Shown here: one piece after another, positions 24,001 to 34,585 of the stretch
How the letters are laid out: every line of letters starts with the position of its first letter
Position numbering within the stretch: the stretch's first letter is position 1
Source of the DNA: Diplolepis rosae
Taxonomy: Eukaryota > Arthropoda > Insecta > Hymenoptera > Diplolepididae
Direction of reading: 5' to 3'
NCBI GenBank assembly: GCA_030998225.1
Contig: JAPYXD010000753.1
Location: forward strand, 1,860,001-1,924,000
DNA: 64,000 nt
Notes under the pieces: generated by a model
What the model saw: only the letters and a program-made list of their open reading frames with translations
The model's database searches: none
Told to the model about the DNA's origin: nothing
Translations under genes and position numbers: made by a program

Positions 24001-27000
24001 AGGAACAGATAAAAGTTCCTTCGTGCTTTTTACCTAATTACTCAAAGTTTCAACTCGATAGCTCAATTAATGTGGAAATGCGTAGGACAAATAAAAAGTG
24101 TCGGTAAGGTAAGGATCAGATGGGTCATACATGGCCTTAAAACACTGTATCAAAAAAAAAAAAATGGTTTTAATGCTAATCTGTACATTGAGAGACTTTT
24201 GTTTCAATAAATGGCAAAACTACTAGAGTTCAATTAGTCCGTAGGATGACAAAGAAAAAACAATTTTTTTGGCAAAAATCCTATTTTTTCTTTAACACAA
24301 TTTCCTTTCAGCTCGACACACTCAGTCCAACGATTTTTAAACATTTCGATGCTTCTCATGTAATACGATTTGTCAAGACTTCTAATATAGCCATCGGTTT
24401 TCCATTTAACCTCTTCATTTGATGAAAATCTCTGCCCCTGGAGCTATCTCTTTAAATTTGGGAACAGATCAAAATCGCTGGGGTCAAATCTAGAGAATAA
24501 GGTAGATAGTTAAGCAATTCGAAGCGTATTTCATTGATTTTTGCCATCGTTTTTATCGATTTGTGAGCTGGTGCATTATCGCCCTAGCGGACCCGGCTGA
24601 GAGAACGGTCATAGAATACTCGGACCGTTCTCTGACCGTTCTATGACCTTGCATTATTACGGCTAATAACGGTAAAAAAGACATTAAAAGCATTGCAATT
24701 ATGATTCTGTGGCGAAATTTGGATTAGAAGGTGAAGCAATAAATACAATTATCTTATTTTACAGCGATAAAAACTAGAAAAACATAATACCTGTCATTGA
24801 AGGCAGTGCAGTGGTTCACAATTGGCGGAACCTCTCCACCGTGAAGGTTTACTATGGGTGAGACGTTCCGAAAATGGTGAACCACTGCACTGCCTTCAAT
24901 GACAGGTACATGATGTTTTTCTAGTTTTTATCGCTGAAAAATAAGATAATTCTTGAGTTGTTTCAATTTAGAAATATATACAATTTTGAACGCATTGTAA
25001 GTTTTCTAAAGCATCAACATTTTGGATGTTTAAATGTATAACTAATTATTGTTGTGGTTGTTATTTCTGAGTTTTACAATTTTGAAAGATTTTAATTTCA
25101 AACAGATCTCTGTATAATACATGAGTCTGATAGTACTTAAAATTTTGAATACATAAAATTAAAAAATTCTTTATGAGGTCTTTGATAGTGAAAATGGGCC
25201 AGAAGAAAAGAAAATGGAAAGGATTTAATCACGCGATAGTTAAGTCCCATACAGGGGACGATTCCTTCCGTGAAATAAAATCACTTGCTTTCTGAGGTAA
25301 AACCAAGGTGTCGTACATGCTAAATCACTACGTGACTCGAAGGTCTTTTTATTACCTCCAACAGGCGTTCCCTTTTTACATTGCTAGGATAAAATAGCAT
25401 GTAGCATTGCAGTGAATTTTTACTGACGTGAGAATTTCACAACGACCCAATACGCGATTGTCATGAAGTGGGTAATTTTCAACAGTTTCATTTTTTACAG
25501 TGTATGATTTTCTGCGCTTGGAATTATTGTAGTGAACCCATTTTTCGCCGCCGGTCACAATACAGTGTAAAAACCCCTTCCGATTCTGTCTTTGAAACAG
25601 CGTTCACAAGCAAAGAAATGCCGTTCAGCATCTCTCGGCTTCAACTCGTACAAAACCCAATTTTCTTGCTTCTGAATCATTCCCATGGCTTGAGGCATTT
25701 TGAAAAGGCTTGTTGAGTCACTCCCAATGATTCTGCCAATCCTTCTTGCGTTTGGCACGAGTCTTCAGTAAGTAATGCCTCCATTTCGGAATCTTCGAAA
25801 ATTTTCTCTTCTCATCCACCACCATGCCGGTCCTCGACATCAAAATCACACCATTAACAATAAAAAGGTATTTATTACTTTAACAAACATCACAAGTGAC
25901 GTATAAACGTCTTATCGTAGGAACGACTAGTCGTCAACTCCTAACAAGCATGGCCACCGCTGTGCCATAGACTAGATGTGCGCAAGATGGGGAACTCGCT
26001 GAGTCCAATTATATTGGTTCGTTCCCTACAAGAACTTTCCGCTGCAGCCATCTATCGAAAAACGACGGAATGAAAGTTGTACACCAAATCATTTTTCCTA
26101 GCAAAGGCCGGTACGTTGATATCAGATGTAGATATTATGATAGGAATAACTGAACTTTTTACCCTGATTTCCGCACTTTCAAACGTAAAATAATAAAATT
26201 TGATATAGCACTGCTATTTATTGAAACAAAAAGTTTCTCAATGTGGGTACAGAGGACATGATCGTCTTTGGGACGTCCTATGAATGTTTCGGTTTGTCTA
26301 ATTGTTGTTTTTAGGAAGTCTTATATAAGAATGTTTTAAGACTCTATTAAATCGAATGATTTTTTCCTCAAAAGATATTATATTTCAACACGTATAAAAT
26401 TAAAAGAAATATTTATGTTCCTTGTAAATTATATATTCTAGTGGGAATGTGAGTGAACTAGAAGAACGCCTCAAAAATTGTGCAAAGCAACATGCAGAAG
26501 TCTTAAAGTAAAAAATTAACCCTAGAACGATCCTCTGGGGTTCCACGACACCCCAGTCAAAGTTCAAGGTACGCTCCTGACATTAGTCATTTTTATTTAG
26601 TGTTTTCTGTGATTCTTATGCGAAAGTGTATATCGTGTGGGGTTACGCTGCACCCCAGTGGACAGTTTACGTTCGAGAATTGTCTCGGTAAGTAAATTTC
26701 AATTTTTTTGTTAAATCGGTTTGAATAGATGTTTTGAGTATGAATTTGAAAATAGAAAGTGTGAAAAAAATTTTAGATTGAAAATAGCAAAAAATTAGGT
26801 ATAATAAATTTCTGAATTTGAAGCGTCATTAAAAGTTTGAGAATCGAATAGTATAACGACTTCAGTTGGACGTTTTAAGCATAAATTAGTAATTTGAAAG
26901 TTTGAAAAAAAAATTCTTTATATATATAACCAGTAAAAAACCATTATAAGTAATAATGATTGTCGAGAACAGTTTGTTATATATTAATTAAGGGACTTTT

Positions 27001-29542
27001 GGACCGATACGCCTGTAACTTGAACTTTTACAGAGAGTAATGGAAAATGCCATTACTCCTGGAACAGCGAAAAAAAACTGCATGTGAACGGTGTCATCGC
27101 CCAGTTTGTGAGGAGCACAGAGCCGTCCTGTGCTCTAATTGCTCAGTTGTGGAATGAATATATACATTTAAATGATTATTTATCTATTTCTAAGTAATTA
27201 CAAAAATTTTGTATCCCTTGTAATAAATCTGGATTTTAATAATCAATTTTACTAGTATTTTTTGAGATTTTTGCCATTTGTTAGATTCCGCTAATTCCCT
27301 GCACTTCGTATACTAACATAATTATGTTTTTTTTTAAAAAAAGGAAAAGCGCCTATCATGCTCTTGAAGTGTGACTAATCTTCTTTTGAAATCCGTTTTT
27401 TTTTTAAATCGGTCATATTGTTGGGAAACTGCGTTATTTTTTATAAAAAACGGCAATTTTGAGGAGTTTCTAGGTTTTTTTTCATATTTATTAAATTATT
27501 CAACATTTATTGGAAAATTAATATAATGTTATCATAATCATTGTTTTCTGCACTAAAAAGCGAAGAAAATGGCCTACCTAAAAATTGTTATACTACAAAT
27601 AGAAAGCATTGTGCCACGGTACAAGTTTGGGGTGTCGTAGAACACCAGTGGATCATTAGAGGATGAGCCAGCTCAGTGGATCGTTCTAGGGTTAAATAAA
27701 ATATGTCATATTCTTACCGCCTTAAGGGCATTTGATACTTAGGAAATTAGAAAGTTTTATTGATTTTCGGTTCCTACATGTTTGTATCTAAAGTACGGAA
27801 AATTTTCTGTTCAAAATAAGTATACCAAAAAATTTGTTTTCATCTTCAAAATTTTAAACAGAAAATTTTATGTACTTTGGTCACAAACATTTAGAAAGCT
27901 AAAATCAATAAAATTTGCTAATTTCCTAAGTATCACATGCCCTCAAGGCTATGTATCACTTATCAATTCCTACTTTACTGACATCGTTTTCTGTAAATTT
28001 AAAAAATAATTATTTCCAATTGTAAAAGTTTTGGAGTAGAATTAAATTTTACAAATTTTTAACTCGATATCCCATTTTGTATGGACGTTAGCTTAGAGGG
28101 AAAAATGGCAGTAAGGTAGAAATATCTAAGTAAGACTTAAAATTATTTCAAAAATTTGCAACAAAATATATTTTTTACAGCTATGTTAAGGAGTTGAGAA
28201 ATGTTGGAAGTCCATGTATGTTTGTTCAGTGTGTGCAGAATATAATTGTTTTATGTTTGGCCTCCTTTGAAGCAGCAACTTTCCAAATTATTGTAAAAAA
28301 CTTCAGCTATTTAATTAATTAATCTATTATCTACCACCTCAGATTCAAACTTTCGTATTTTTAAATCAAATTAATATTTCTTCACATACTCACAGCCTAA
28401 AATGGAGAGCATTGTGAAATTAATCAATTTGCTGGAATTCGCCATGGGAGTTACTGGACAATTACTTTTCTTCTGCTTTGTTGCAACTGAAATCACGACA
28501 CGGGCAAGATATATTATTCTGTAAATTTAAAACTATCCAAATAATGCAAATAATGACTTGCACAGACGCAAACCTCATTAGCAAGAACACGAATCACTCT
28601 TCACAAGAAACACAAGAGAAAAATTATTTTTAAGCCATATACGACTTATCGGATTCCTACCTTACCGACACTTTATTTTGTCCGCATTTCCACATTAATT
28701 GAGTTTAAACTTTGAGTAATCAAGTAAAAAGCAGTAAAAAACGTTTATCTAGTCCTAAATTTTGATAATTATAGAAAAAATGTTTCCGAAATTATATGTG
28801 TCCATAATTACAAATATGTTGGAACAGATAAAAGTTCTTTAGTACTTTTTACCTAATTACTCAAAGTTTCAACTCGATACCCTTGTAGAAAAAAATAATT
28901 TGACCCGATTAGGACCGATTGATCCGATTGACCCCATTTCAAAAATATCATTGAAACCAATTTATTAATCGGATTCAAAATTTTTTGCCGGATTGAATCC
29001 GATTAATAAGTTGGTTTCAATGATGTTTTTGAAATGGGGTCAATCGGATCAATCGGTTCTAATCGGGTCAAATTATTTTTTTCTACAAGGGTAGCGAAGG
29101 AATGCGATGGACGAAAAAAAGTGTCGGTAAGGTAAGGATTGGATAAGTTATATATGGCCTTAATGAATAAGTTTTTATCCATTTGGTAAAGGGATTGGAG
29201 GTAGCAAATGCAGTTTATGACTCTGAATGGGTTTCTTCTTTTAATTATTCGAAACTTGGAAATATAAATAGCAGGCGATACCATAAAATAAAATATTCAG
29301 TGCTAATGATATCTGTTCGTTCTCAACGACCTATCATCCTGACTGGTGGCCCATTTTATATTCTCTCTCTTGAAACATTCAAGTCGGTAAATTAAACAAT
29401 AAATCAAGTTATATGGAATAGTATGAAAAATTATTTGTATGAAATAGTAATAAATTAATGTATACAATTTTTCTGTCTCTTATAGATTGTGGGAATTGCT
29501 GTATCAAATGCTCTGGTGCTGAGTCAAGTTTTTGAAGAATAG
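21001..29542 (+). CDS. Odorant receptor OR-D, complete, 421 aa
   Basis: Insect 7tm_6 odorant receptor, tandem duplicate of OR-B. Exons: 21001-21361, 21597-21963, 26442-26507, 28181-28292, 28396-28503, 29192-29386, 29486-29542; 1266 nt, all phases closed. Exon 5 ends at a GC donor (CGG/GCAAGA). Most differences from OR-B are scattered, but one 17-bp stretch in exon 2 (about 21666-21682) carries seven substitutions. Intron 3 (4.5 kb) holds a SAM-like transposon, mariners, MITEs and a piggyBac relic. The poly(A) signal AATAAA (29551) was the target of a 1.1-kb insertion. No inactivating mutation is seen; the ligand is unknown. Confidence 0.86.
21981..22754 (-). mobile_element. DNA transposon-like element with CACCGAAAAAAT termini
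   Basis: Starts CACCGAAAAAATGGCACACTT and ends with the near-complement (ATTTTTTCGGTG). The corresponding place in OR-B intron 3 (about 5070) lacks it. Flanking bases do not show a clean target duplication. On the - strand it encodes the SAM-like exon pair at 22129-22480. Confidence 0.6.
22129..22480 (-). CDS. SAM-like small protein, two exons, inside a transposon
   Basis: Exon a runs 22480-22417 from an ATG (MDTVEMWLKNNNLEELIDRF). Its GTAAGT donor joins acceptor AG at 22249-22248 to exon b, 22247-22129, whose frame continues with FRGLTEDLIKEFISEVG and IRVELLECLAIL. The join is in frame and gives about 60 residues with the pattern of a sterile alpha motif: W...NLEELI, then L(T)EDLIKE, then a G-R-x(3)-LL helix. 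Exon b ends in a phase-0 GT donor (22128-22127) with no stop, so a downstream exon is missing or was left behind. Function unknown; SAM domains mediate protein or RNA binding. Domain assignment is by pattern only. Confidence 0.45.
22763..23693 (-). mobile_element. Mariner derivative with in-frame internal deletion
   Basis: Termini CACAGTGTGTCCCAAAAATA and complement, with TA at 22761-22762 and 23694-23695. Length 931 bp. It carries the 209-aa ORF at 22866-23495. A sibling with the same deletion lies at 37957-38652. Confidence 0.9.
22866..23495 (-). CDS. Truncated mariner transposase, 209 aa, catalytic centre deleted
   Basis: The uninterrupted frame starts MEQRSNIKFC. Residues 1-110 hold the paired helix-turn-helix DNA-binding region (VYTWFTRFKNGRDDL; FTVRMLTEELNLSYCTIYTI). 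FARFVPHQLN is then fused directly to APPHKT, so the block with the first catalytic Asp and the second Asp (normally in HDNA) is gone. The third Asp region (YSPDLSPCDYFLFPKLK) and the C-terminus remain. The deletion keeps the frame. The protein could bind terminal repeats but could not catalyse transposition. A repressor role is inference only. Confidence 0.75.
   Translation of the reverse strand: MEQRSNIKFCVKLEKKFAETYELMKKVYGDDCMSRTQVYTWFTRFKNGRDDLNDDPRPVRPEASNRAELVEKVREIIAIDANFTVRMLTEELNLSYCTIYTILTEDLGKRKVFARFVPHQLNAPPHKTKKVNEFFMKKQICVMDYPPYSPDLSPCDYFLFPKLKTAMKGAFYDDVPTIQSAVTQVLKNIPKTEFKKSMDKLVSLFQTLY
23803..24136. repeat. Family-1 MITE in OR-D intron 3
   Basis: Both TTAA sites intact (23799-23802 and 24137-24140). 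Orthologous to 5191-5524 in OR-B. Confidence 0.8.
24228..24585 (-). mobile_element. Mariner C-terminal remnant
   Basis: The - strand, with stops, reads FDLFPNLKR, QGQRFSSNEEV and RWTECVELKGNCV, the typical end of a mariner transposase. The left edge AGTTCAATTAGTCC resembles a mariner terminus; the other end is missing. Confidence 0.6.
24738..24955. repeat. Hairpin/foldback repeat
   Basis: Arms of about 70-75 bp (24738-24816 and 24884-24953) share GTGCAGTGGTTCAC/GTGAACCACTGCAC and TTTTTATCGCTG. The spacer is about 70 bp. Both arms are AT-rich outside the core. Confidence 0.7.
25490..26085 (-). mobile_element. Truncated relative of the mariner at 7546-9879
   Basis: A 204-bp open stretch on the - strand (25555-25758) encodes GMIQKQENWVLYELKPRD, nearly identical to the copy at 8077-8230. 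The right terminus (CGGAATGAAAGTTGTACACC) is at about 26066-26085. The C-terminal half and left terminus are missing. Confidence 0.65.
26520..27691 (+). mobile_element. piggyBac relic with cysteine-rich C-terminal domain
   Basis: Flanked by TTAA (26516-26519 and 27692-27695) with ends CCCTAGAACGATCC and GGATCGTTCTAGGG, matching the piggyBac CCC...GGG pattern. Around 27080-27156 the + strand reads CERCHRPVCEEH...CSNC followed by TGA, the layout of the zinc-binding cysteine-rich domain at piggyBac transposase C-termini. The catalytic part is deleted. OR-B has the nearly intact empty site after its matching exon (10418 onward, TAAA in place of TTAA). Confidence 0.85.
27729..28140. repeat. Family-2 and family-1 MITEs in OR-D intron 3
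   Basis: Orthologous to 10460-10965 but with about 100 bp less of the family-2 middle part. Confidence 0.6.
28634..29159. repeat. Family-1 MITE with nested palindrome in OR-D GC-AG intron
   Basis: TTAA at 28630-28633 and 29160-29163. A second palindromic element (28880-29091) is inserted in it; the OR-B copy lacks that insertion. Confidence 0.75.
28880..29091. repeat. Near-perfect palindromic MITE, CCCTTGTAG ends (copy 1)
   Basis: 212 bp with ends CCCTTGTAGAAAAAAATAAT and complement, TA on both sides. Related copies are at 45152-45365 and 56411-56622. The two halves pair almost completely. Confidence 0.85.
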
Positions 29543-29556
29543 TGAACACAAATAAA

Positions 29557-30678
29557 ACTATGTAATGTGACATGTTTGAAATCATGTCTGCCATTATAAT
29601 GACTCAAAATTCACAGAATTTTTATTCATTTTGTTATTTTTACATTGGGTCAGATTTTTTTTATTTTCACATGAAAAATTATCAATGGCAGATATAAAGA
29701 AACGTAAAAAGTAAGGCAAACGTTTCGGCCACATATGGGGGCCCTCTTCAGTGCCATAAATTAAAATTATTTCAAAATTCCATTTAAACATTAAAATATA
29801 GGATATTTTTAAAATAAGGAAAATCATAAAAATCAAAATCTTATCTCATAGCTTGCAAATCAAAATGTAGCAGTCCGGTATGCACAACACGTTTCGAAAA
29901 AATATGTAAAATTCACTGTATATAAACAATCGGATAAAGTTCAGAAATTATAAATAACCTATCTTTATTCATCACTACACCTACCGAAATAATATTGAGT
30001 AAATTAAAATATTTAGATAAGATAATATCTATGATAATATTATAATATTTCTGTAAAGACTTGCTCCAAATTCAATCTGAAATGGATTGTCCGGTAAACC
30101 GATATACCAAAAATTTTTCATTCAAAAATACACGCTTCCCTCCACTCGTAAAGGTCAACACAATCGACAATTCTCTTCTACAAGGAGGAAAAGAACCTCT
30201 CAGGATAGAATTTAAACAAAATTTCAGTCAGCAAAGCCACATGTCCCGAGTCGGTTTTTAAAACAGTTCAACTCGATCGTTGAGAGACTCCGGTAACAAA
30301 GTCCTGAAAAAAAATTCTCAAAATTGACTAGTGTTCGGTTTGTCATGATTTATCTATTCACATTCATAAGAAAAGAAAAGAAATAAAAAATTTCCCGGCC
30401 GGTTCGTTCTACAAAATTCTAAGTTTTGTTCGTTCTATCCAATTGTCTATATACAGTGAATTTTACATATTTTTTCGTAACGTGTTGTGCATACCGGACT
30501 GCTACATTTTGATTTGCAAGCTATGAGATAAGTTTTTGATTTTTATGCTTTTCCTTATTTTAATAATCTCCTATATTTTAATCATTAAATAAAATTTTGA
30601 ATTAATTTTAATTTATGGCACTGAAGAGAGCCCCTATATGACCCAATGTCAAAAAAACAAAATGATTAAAAATTCTAT
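29557..30678. mobile_element. 1.1-kb insertion with inverted arms at the OR-D poly(A) signal
   Basis: Flanked by AAATAAA on both sides (29550-29556 and 30679-30685); unit A has one copy. Arms of about 230 bp (about 29604-29930 and 30443-30675) contain GCACTGAAGAG...CCC. On the - strand near 29710-29755 the left arm shows CTGAAGAG...GGCCGAAACG, a sequence layout known from Penelope-like elements. The interior has no recognised protein. Confidence 0.55.
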
Positions 30679-31170
30679 AAATAAATCTGTTGCAAAAACG
30701 TATTTTTAAAAAATTCAGCCTTACAAATTTTAATGTTTTTCCGTTATCGAAAAAATCATTTATTCACGATGGTCACCACAAACTGAAGAAGGCAGCATCC
30801 AAACGTAATGGTCAATTCAGGAACAATGAAACCAAGACTGCAAATATTTTTAAAAGTTTTAATACACTGTTTATTAAATGACTAACTTATGCATGGAAAC
30901 AATGTGTAGCTGTCACAAGGATTTTTTAGGTTATATCAGCCATATTTATGGTTAGAATAGTTAATAATATAGCTGAAACAGCGATATGTTTCTTTTCACC
31001 AGATACATATTGTTTTGCGTGCGCAACAAAAGAATTGTATAATAAAATTGTGATACACATATATGTACTTAGGACAAAATAAACAATAAATGTTACTAAC
31101 TTACGAAACTTAAGTTTTAACTCTTTTTGCTATCAGCTCAACAGAGCCTAAAAATTTGATTCTTACAACA

Positions 31171-33705
31171 GAGCCAAAATTCCTGAACTCAGATCCCTAA
31201 AACCCAAAGTCTGTGGATTTTGACTATTAAACACTTTTTGGATAGCTATGACGAACCTAAAACCTGTGATAAAATTTTAAAGCGATAAAATAAATTTTAT
31301 GTGCCACCGGCGCGCAAACTCGTTTTTTCGCTACAGTTAACGGTAGCGCAATGTAGTACATTGCGCTACAGCAGTGTTCGCAGAACGTGGACGTAAATGG
31401 CCCCCACCATGGACCCTACCAGCTCATGGCTTCTTCCTCGCTCCACTGCCATAGGTTGGTTGAATGAGAAAGACACAATGAGCTCGAAGCATCTATGGTG
31501 GGGGCCGTTTACGTCCACGTTCTGCGAATACTGCGCTACAGAGGAATGAAATGTAAAAATTGAACTGCGCATGCGCTCTTAGCCATGGAACGAAGCACAA
31601 TCTTCTTGTTATTCTTCTTCTTCTTCGTACAGCGCTAGCATCTTACTGGCAAAGCCTTGTACATTTGAACTGCGCATGCGTCTACTAAAATCCATTACTA
31701 CTACACAAGATCGATAAAATCAAAATGGCCGGGACTAGTCGTGACATATCAAGTGTAATGACTAGCGCCACAAACGAGTGGCATAGTACGCATAAAAACT
31801 CGTATACGCACCGGAGTCACATAAAATAGTATACGTGCCAATGCACACAATTCGGCAAATTACGAGACTCGCGACAATGCTCATTGTGCGCCTAGGCACG
31901 TAATATACTATTATGGGCCTCAGCCGCGGAAACTCGTTTTTCCGTTACAGCTGAGAGTAAAGCAATGTTGTATATTCCGTTACAGAGGAATACAATGTAG
32001 AAATTGAACTGCGCATGCGCATTATAGTCTTACAGCGGAACGCAATCTATTTCTTATTCTTCTTCTTCGTACAGCGGAACGCAATCTATTTCTTATTCTT
32101 CTTCTTCGTACAGCGTTAGCCCTGACTACTACACAAGACCGATAAAATCAAAATGGCCGGGACTAGTCGCCAATTTGCGCCCGCTTCGTACAACTAGCGC
32201 AGCAAACAACTACAATAAGTACTAGATTAGATTCCAATGTACGCATGAAAACTCGTATCCACACCACAGTCACATAAAATAGAATATGTGCCAATGCACA
32301 CAATTCGGGACATTGCGAGACTCGCGACAATGCTCGCAGGACTGATCGCGCCTCGGATTCGTCTCGGCTTTGTCTCGACTTCGTCTCGGCTTTGCCTCAC
32401 CTACGCCTTGACTTCGATCTCCTGCGAACATTGTCGCACGTCACGCAATCACCCTCATTGTGTGCCTAGGCACATAATATACTATTCCATTATTCATAAC
32501 AATATGCATTTTCAGGCCCTTTGTAAAAAAAAATACAATATGAAAATCAGTATTATGAAGAAACGCAATTTGTTTTTGTAAAAACCCATTGTTTATATAC
32601 AAATTGATTATTTTTTAACTTCTGCGCCTCGAAGACAAGTTTTTCAAATTAGAATACGATCCTTACTTTCAGCCGATTCCTGTGATGCAAAAAAATTTCG
32701 GTACTTCGTTTTACTTTTCAAATTATTCGAGTTTGAAGCGTGCGGTGCGCGCACTAGATCGCGCTTTGGGAACACCTGTAAATTATATGACAGAATTATT
32801 CATTCGAAAGTAATATATAAATTTATTCATAGAATATTATTCACAAAACAACATTTTTGTAGTTGGCCGTAGATTTTTGTTTTAAACAAATCACTTTCTG
32901 TACACAGTTGCAACCGAACATTCAGTGTCTTTTGAAAAGATTTTGCACACGCTCGTGGTCATGTGTGAGCAAGTGTGATGTGGGGTTAAACTTAAGACAC
33001 AGTAAAGTATAACAAGCACGATTAACGATTTTATTGAGAAGCCAGATACACGTGGTTGATATGCTCTGGAGACGGTCACGAACGTAATGCAATAATAATT
33101 CGTCAATCAAGTCAGATACGCATGCGCACTGATCGACCGCGCATCGCTTGATATGATTCACTCATACTCGCTTACGTCTCACTTTTTTACCATATCATGT
33201 GGTAAACAAGAACCTCGAGCGTGCTCGCCCCGGTGCACGCAGCGCGTGCGCATTGCGCTTTAAATTCGAATAATTCGAAAAGTAAAAGGAAATACCAAAA
33301 TTTTTTTACATCACAGGAATCGGTTGAGAGTAAGGATGGTATTTTAATTTGGAAAATTTGTCTCCGAGGCGCAGAAGCTGAAAAAAATCAATTTGTTTAT
33401 AAACAATGGGTTTTTGCATAAACAAATTACATTTTTTCATAATACCGATTTTCTTATTGTATGAAGACATTCTTAATACATATTTTAAAAGAAAAACGGC
33501 ATCATCACCATGAATCTATAGGGAGATATGGATTTTTTTTAAAAGGGCCTGAAAATGCATATTGTTATAAATAATGGAAAATTTATTTTATCGTTGTGAA
33601 ATTTTACTACAGCTTTTAGGTTCGTCATAGCTATCCAACAAATGTTTAATAGTCTAAAACCACGGGATTCGGGTTTTAGGGGTCTGAGTTCAGGAATTTT
33701 GGCTC
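31171..33705. mobile_element. 2.5-kb foldback element
   Basis: Ends GAGCCAAAATTCCTGAACTC and complement, flanked by AACA at 31167-31170 and 33706-33709; absent from unit A. Nested inverted repeats lie inside: about 31376-31410 with 31497-31531 (GCAGAACGTGGACG) and about 32570-32760 with 33235-33430. Blocks with AATAGTATATG...CACACAAT and TCGGCTTTG repeats are shared with 19321-19756. The ORFs here match no protein I recognise. Confidence 0.7.
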
Positions 33706-33709
33706 AACA

Positions 33710-34195
33710 TTTAAATTGAGATTTAATTTTTTCAGGAAATAATAAATCTTTTCTATTAAAGCTTTGAGACATGATAAAACACAGTTTAAACGAGGTGAGT
33801 GACTTATTATTGTCGTCATATAATTTAATGTTCTTTTTACATTAAAGGAAGAAAATAAAAAAATATTCGTAAAAAATTACCAATTCTCTAAGACATCTTA
33901 AAGTTGATCACTATCCAAAAATGGAACTTCATGTTCGAGGATGAAAGATAATGGAGAATCAAATGAAGCAAGGCAATAATATCAAAAATTTTCTCAGTTG
34001 AAAATAGATAAAAATGAAGAAAGAATCAACATATTCTTTGAGAACACCAGACTTAACAGATACAATATAAACGATTGAACTCCTGTGAATAGTAGAATAC
34101 AGGTATATTGATGTTACCTTTTCACACTATTAATAAAATTATACCTATAACATCAGAAAATTTCCTGTTCCGGATCTGCCAAAATTATATAGCTA
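33710..34195. other. Gene-free region before OR-E
   Basis: No exon seen. Homology with unit A stops near 33740 (A side about 14060) and resumes at about 36685 (A side about 14090). The stretch holding OR-E exon 1 is therefore missing from unit A. Confidence 0.6.
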
Positions 34196-34235
34196 GTTGT
34201 CATTTTGCCTTAGAAATGTTCAGAACTATAATAAT
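34196..34235 (+). promoter_or_regulatory. Candidate core promoter of OR-E
   Basis: TATATAG at 34196-34202 and TCAG with its A at 34232, again 36 nt apart. Flanking bases (AGCTAGTTGTCATTTTGC, TTAGAAATG) are shared with the OR-B and OR-D blocks. Confidence 0.4.
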
Positions 34236-34585
34236 AGTGGATAGTTTTCAGTCCGTTACATAATATATGATGCAGATTATGACGAATAGAGCATTTTCTT
34301 GGAAACTAAATTCTCACATGATTATCCTTAAATTGCACCAAAGAAAATTGTATATTGTCAATCATAATTTGCATCACAAATTAACAGTTAAGTAAGAGTG
34401 TGTCAATCAATTCATAAAATATGATACAATAGTTACAAATAGAGCTATTACTTGAAAAGAGGAGTTTTCACTGATTTAGTCAGATACTCGGAATTGTTAA
34501 ATGAAGGAAGAAAATAGATAGTTTAAAATGTATATTCTTTAAAAATTATCAGATTTACAACATTAAATTTCGAAAAAAGGCAACC

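Noticed and set aside
32891..33161. Cys-rich ORFs inside the 2.5-kb foldback
   Set aside because: Two overlapping frames of similar length, no recognised domain, and the region is part of a non-coding foldback.
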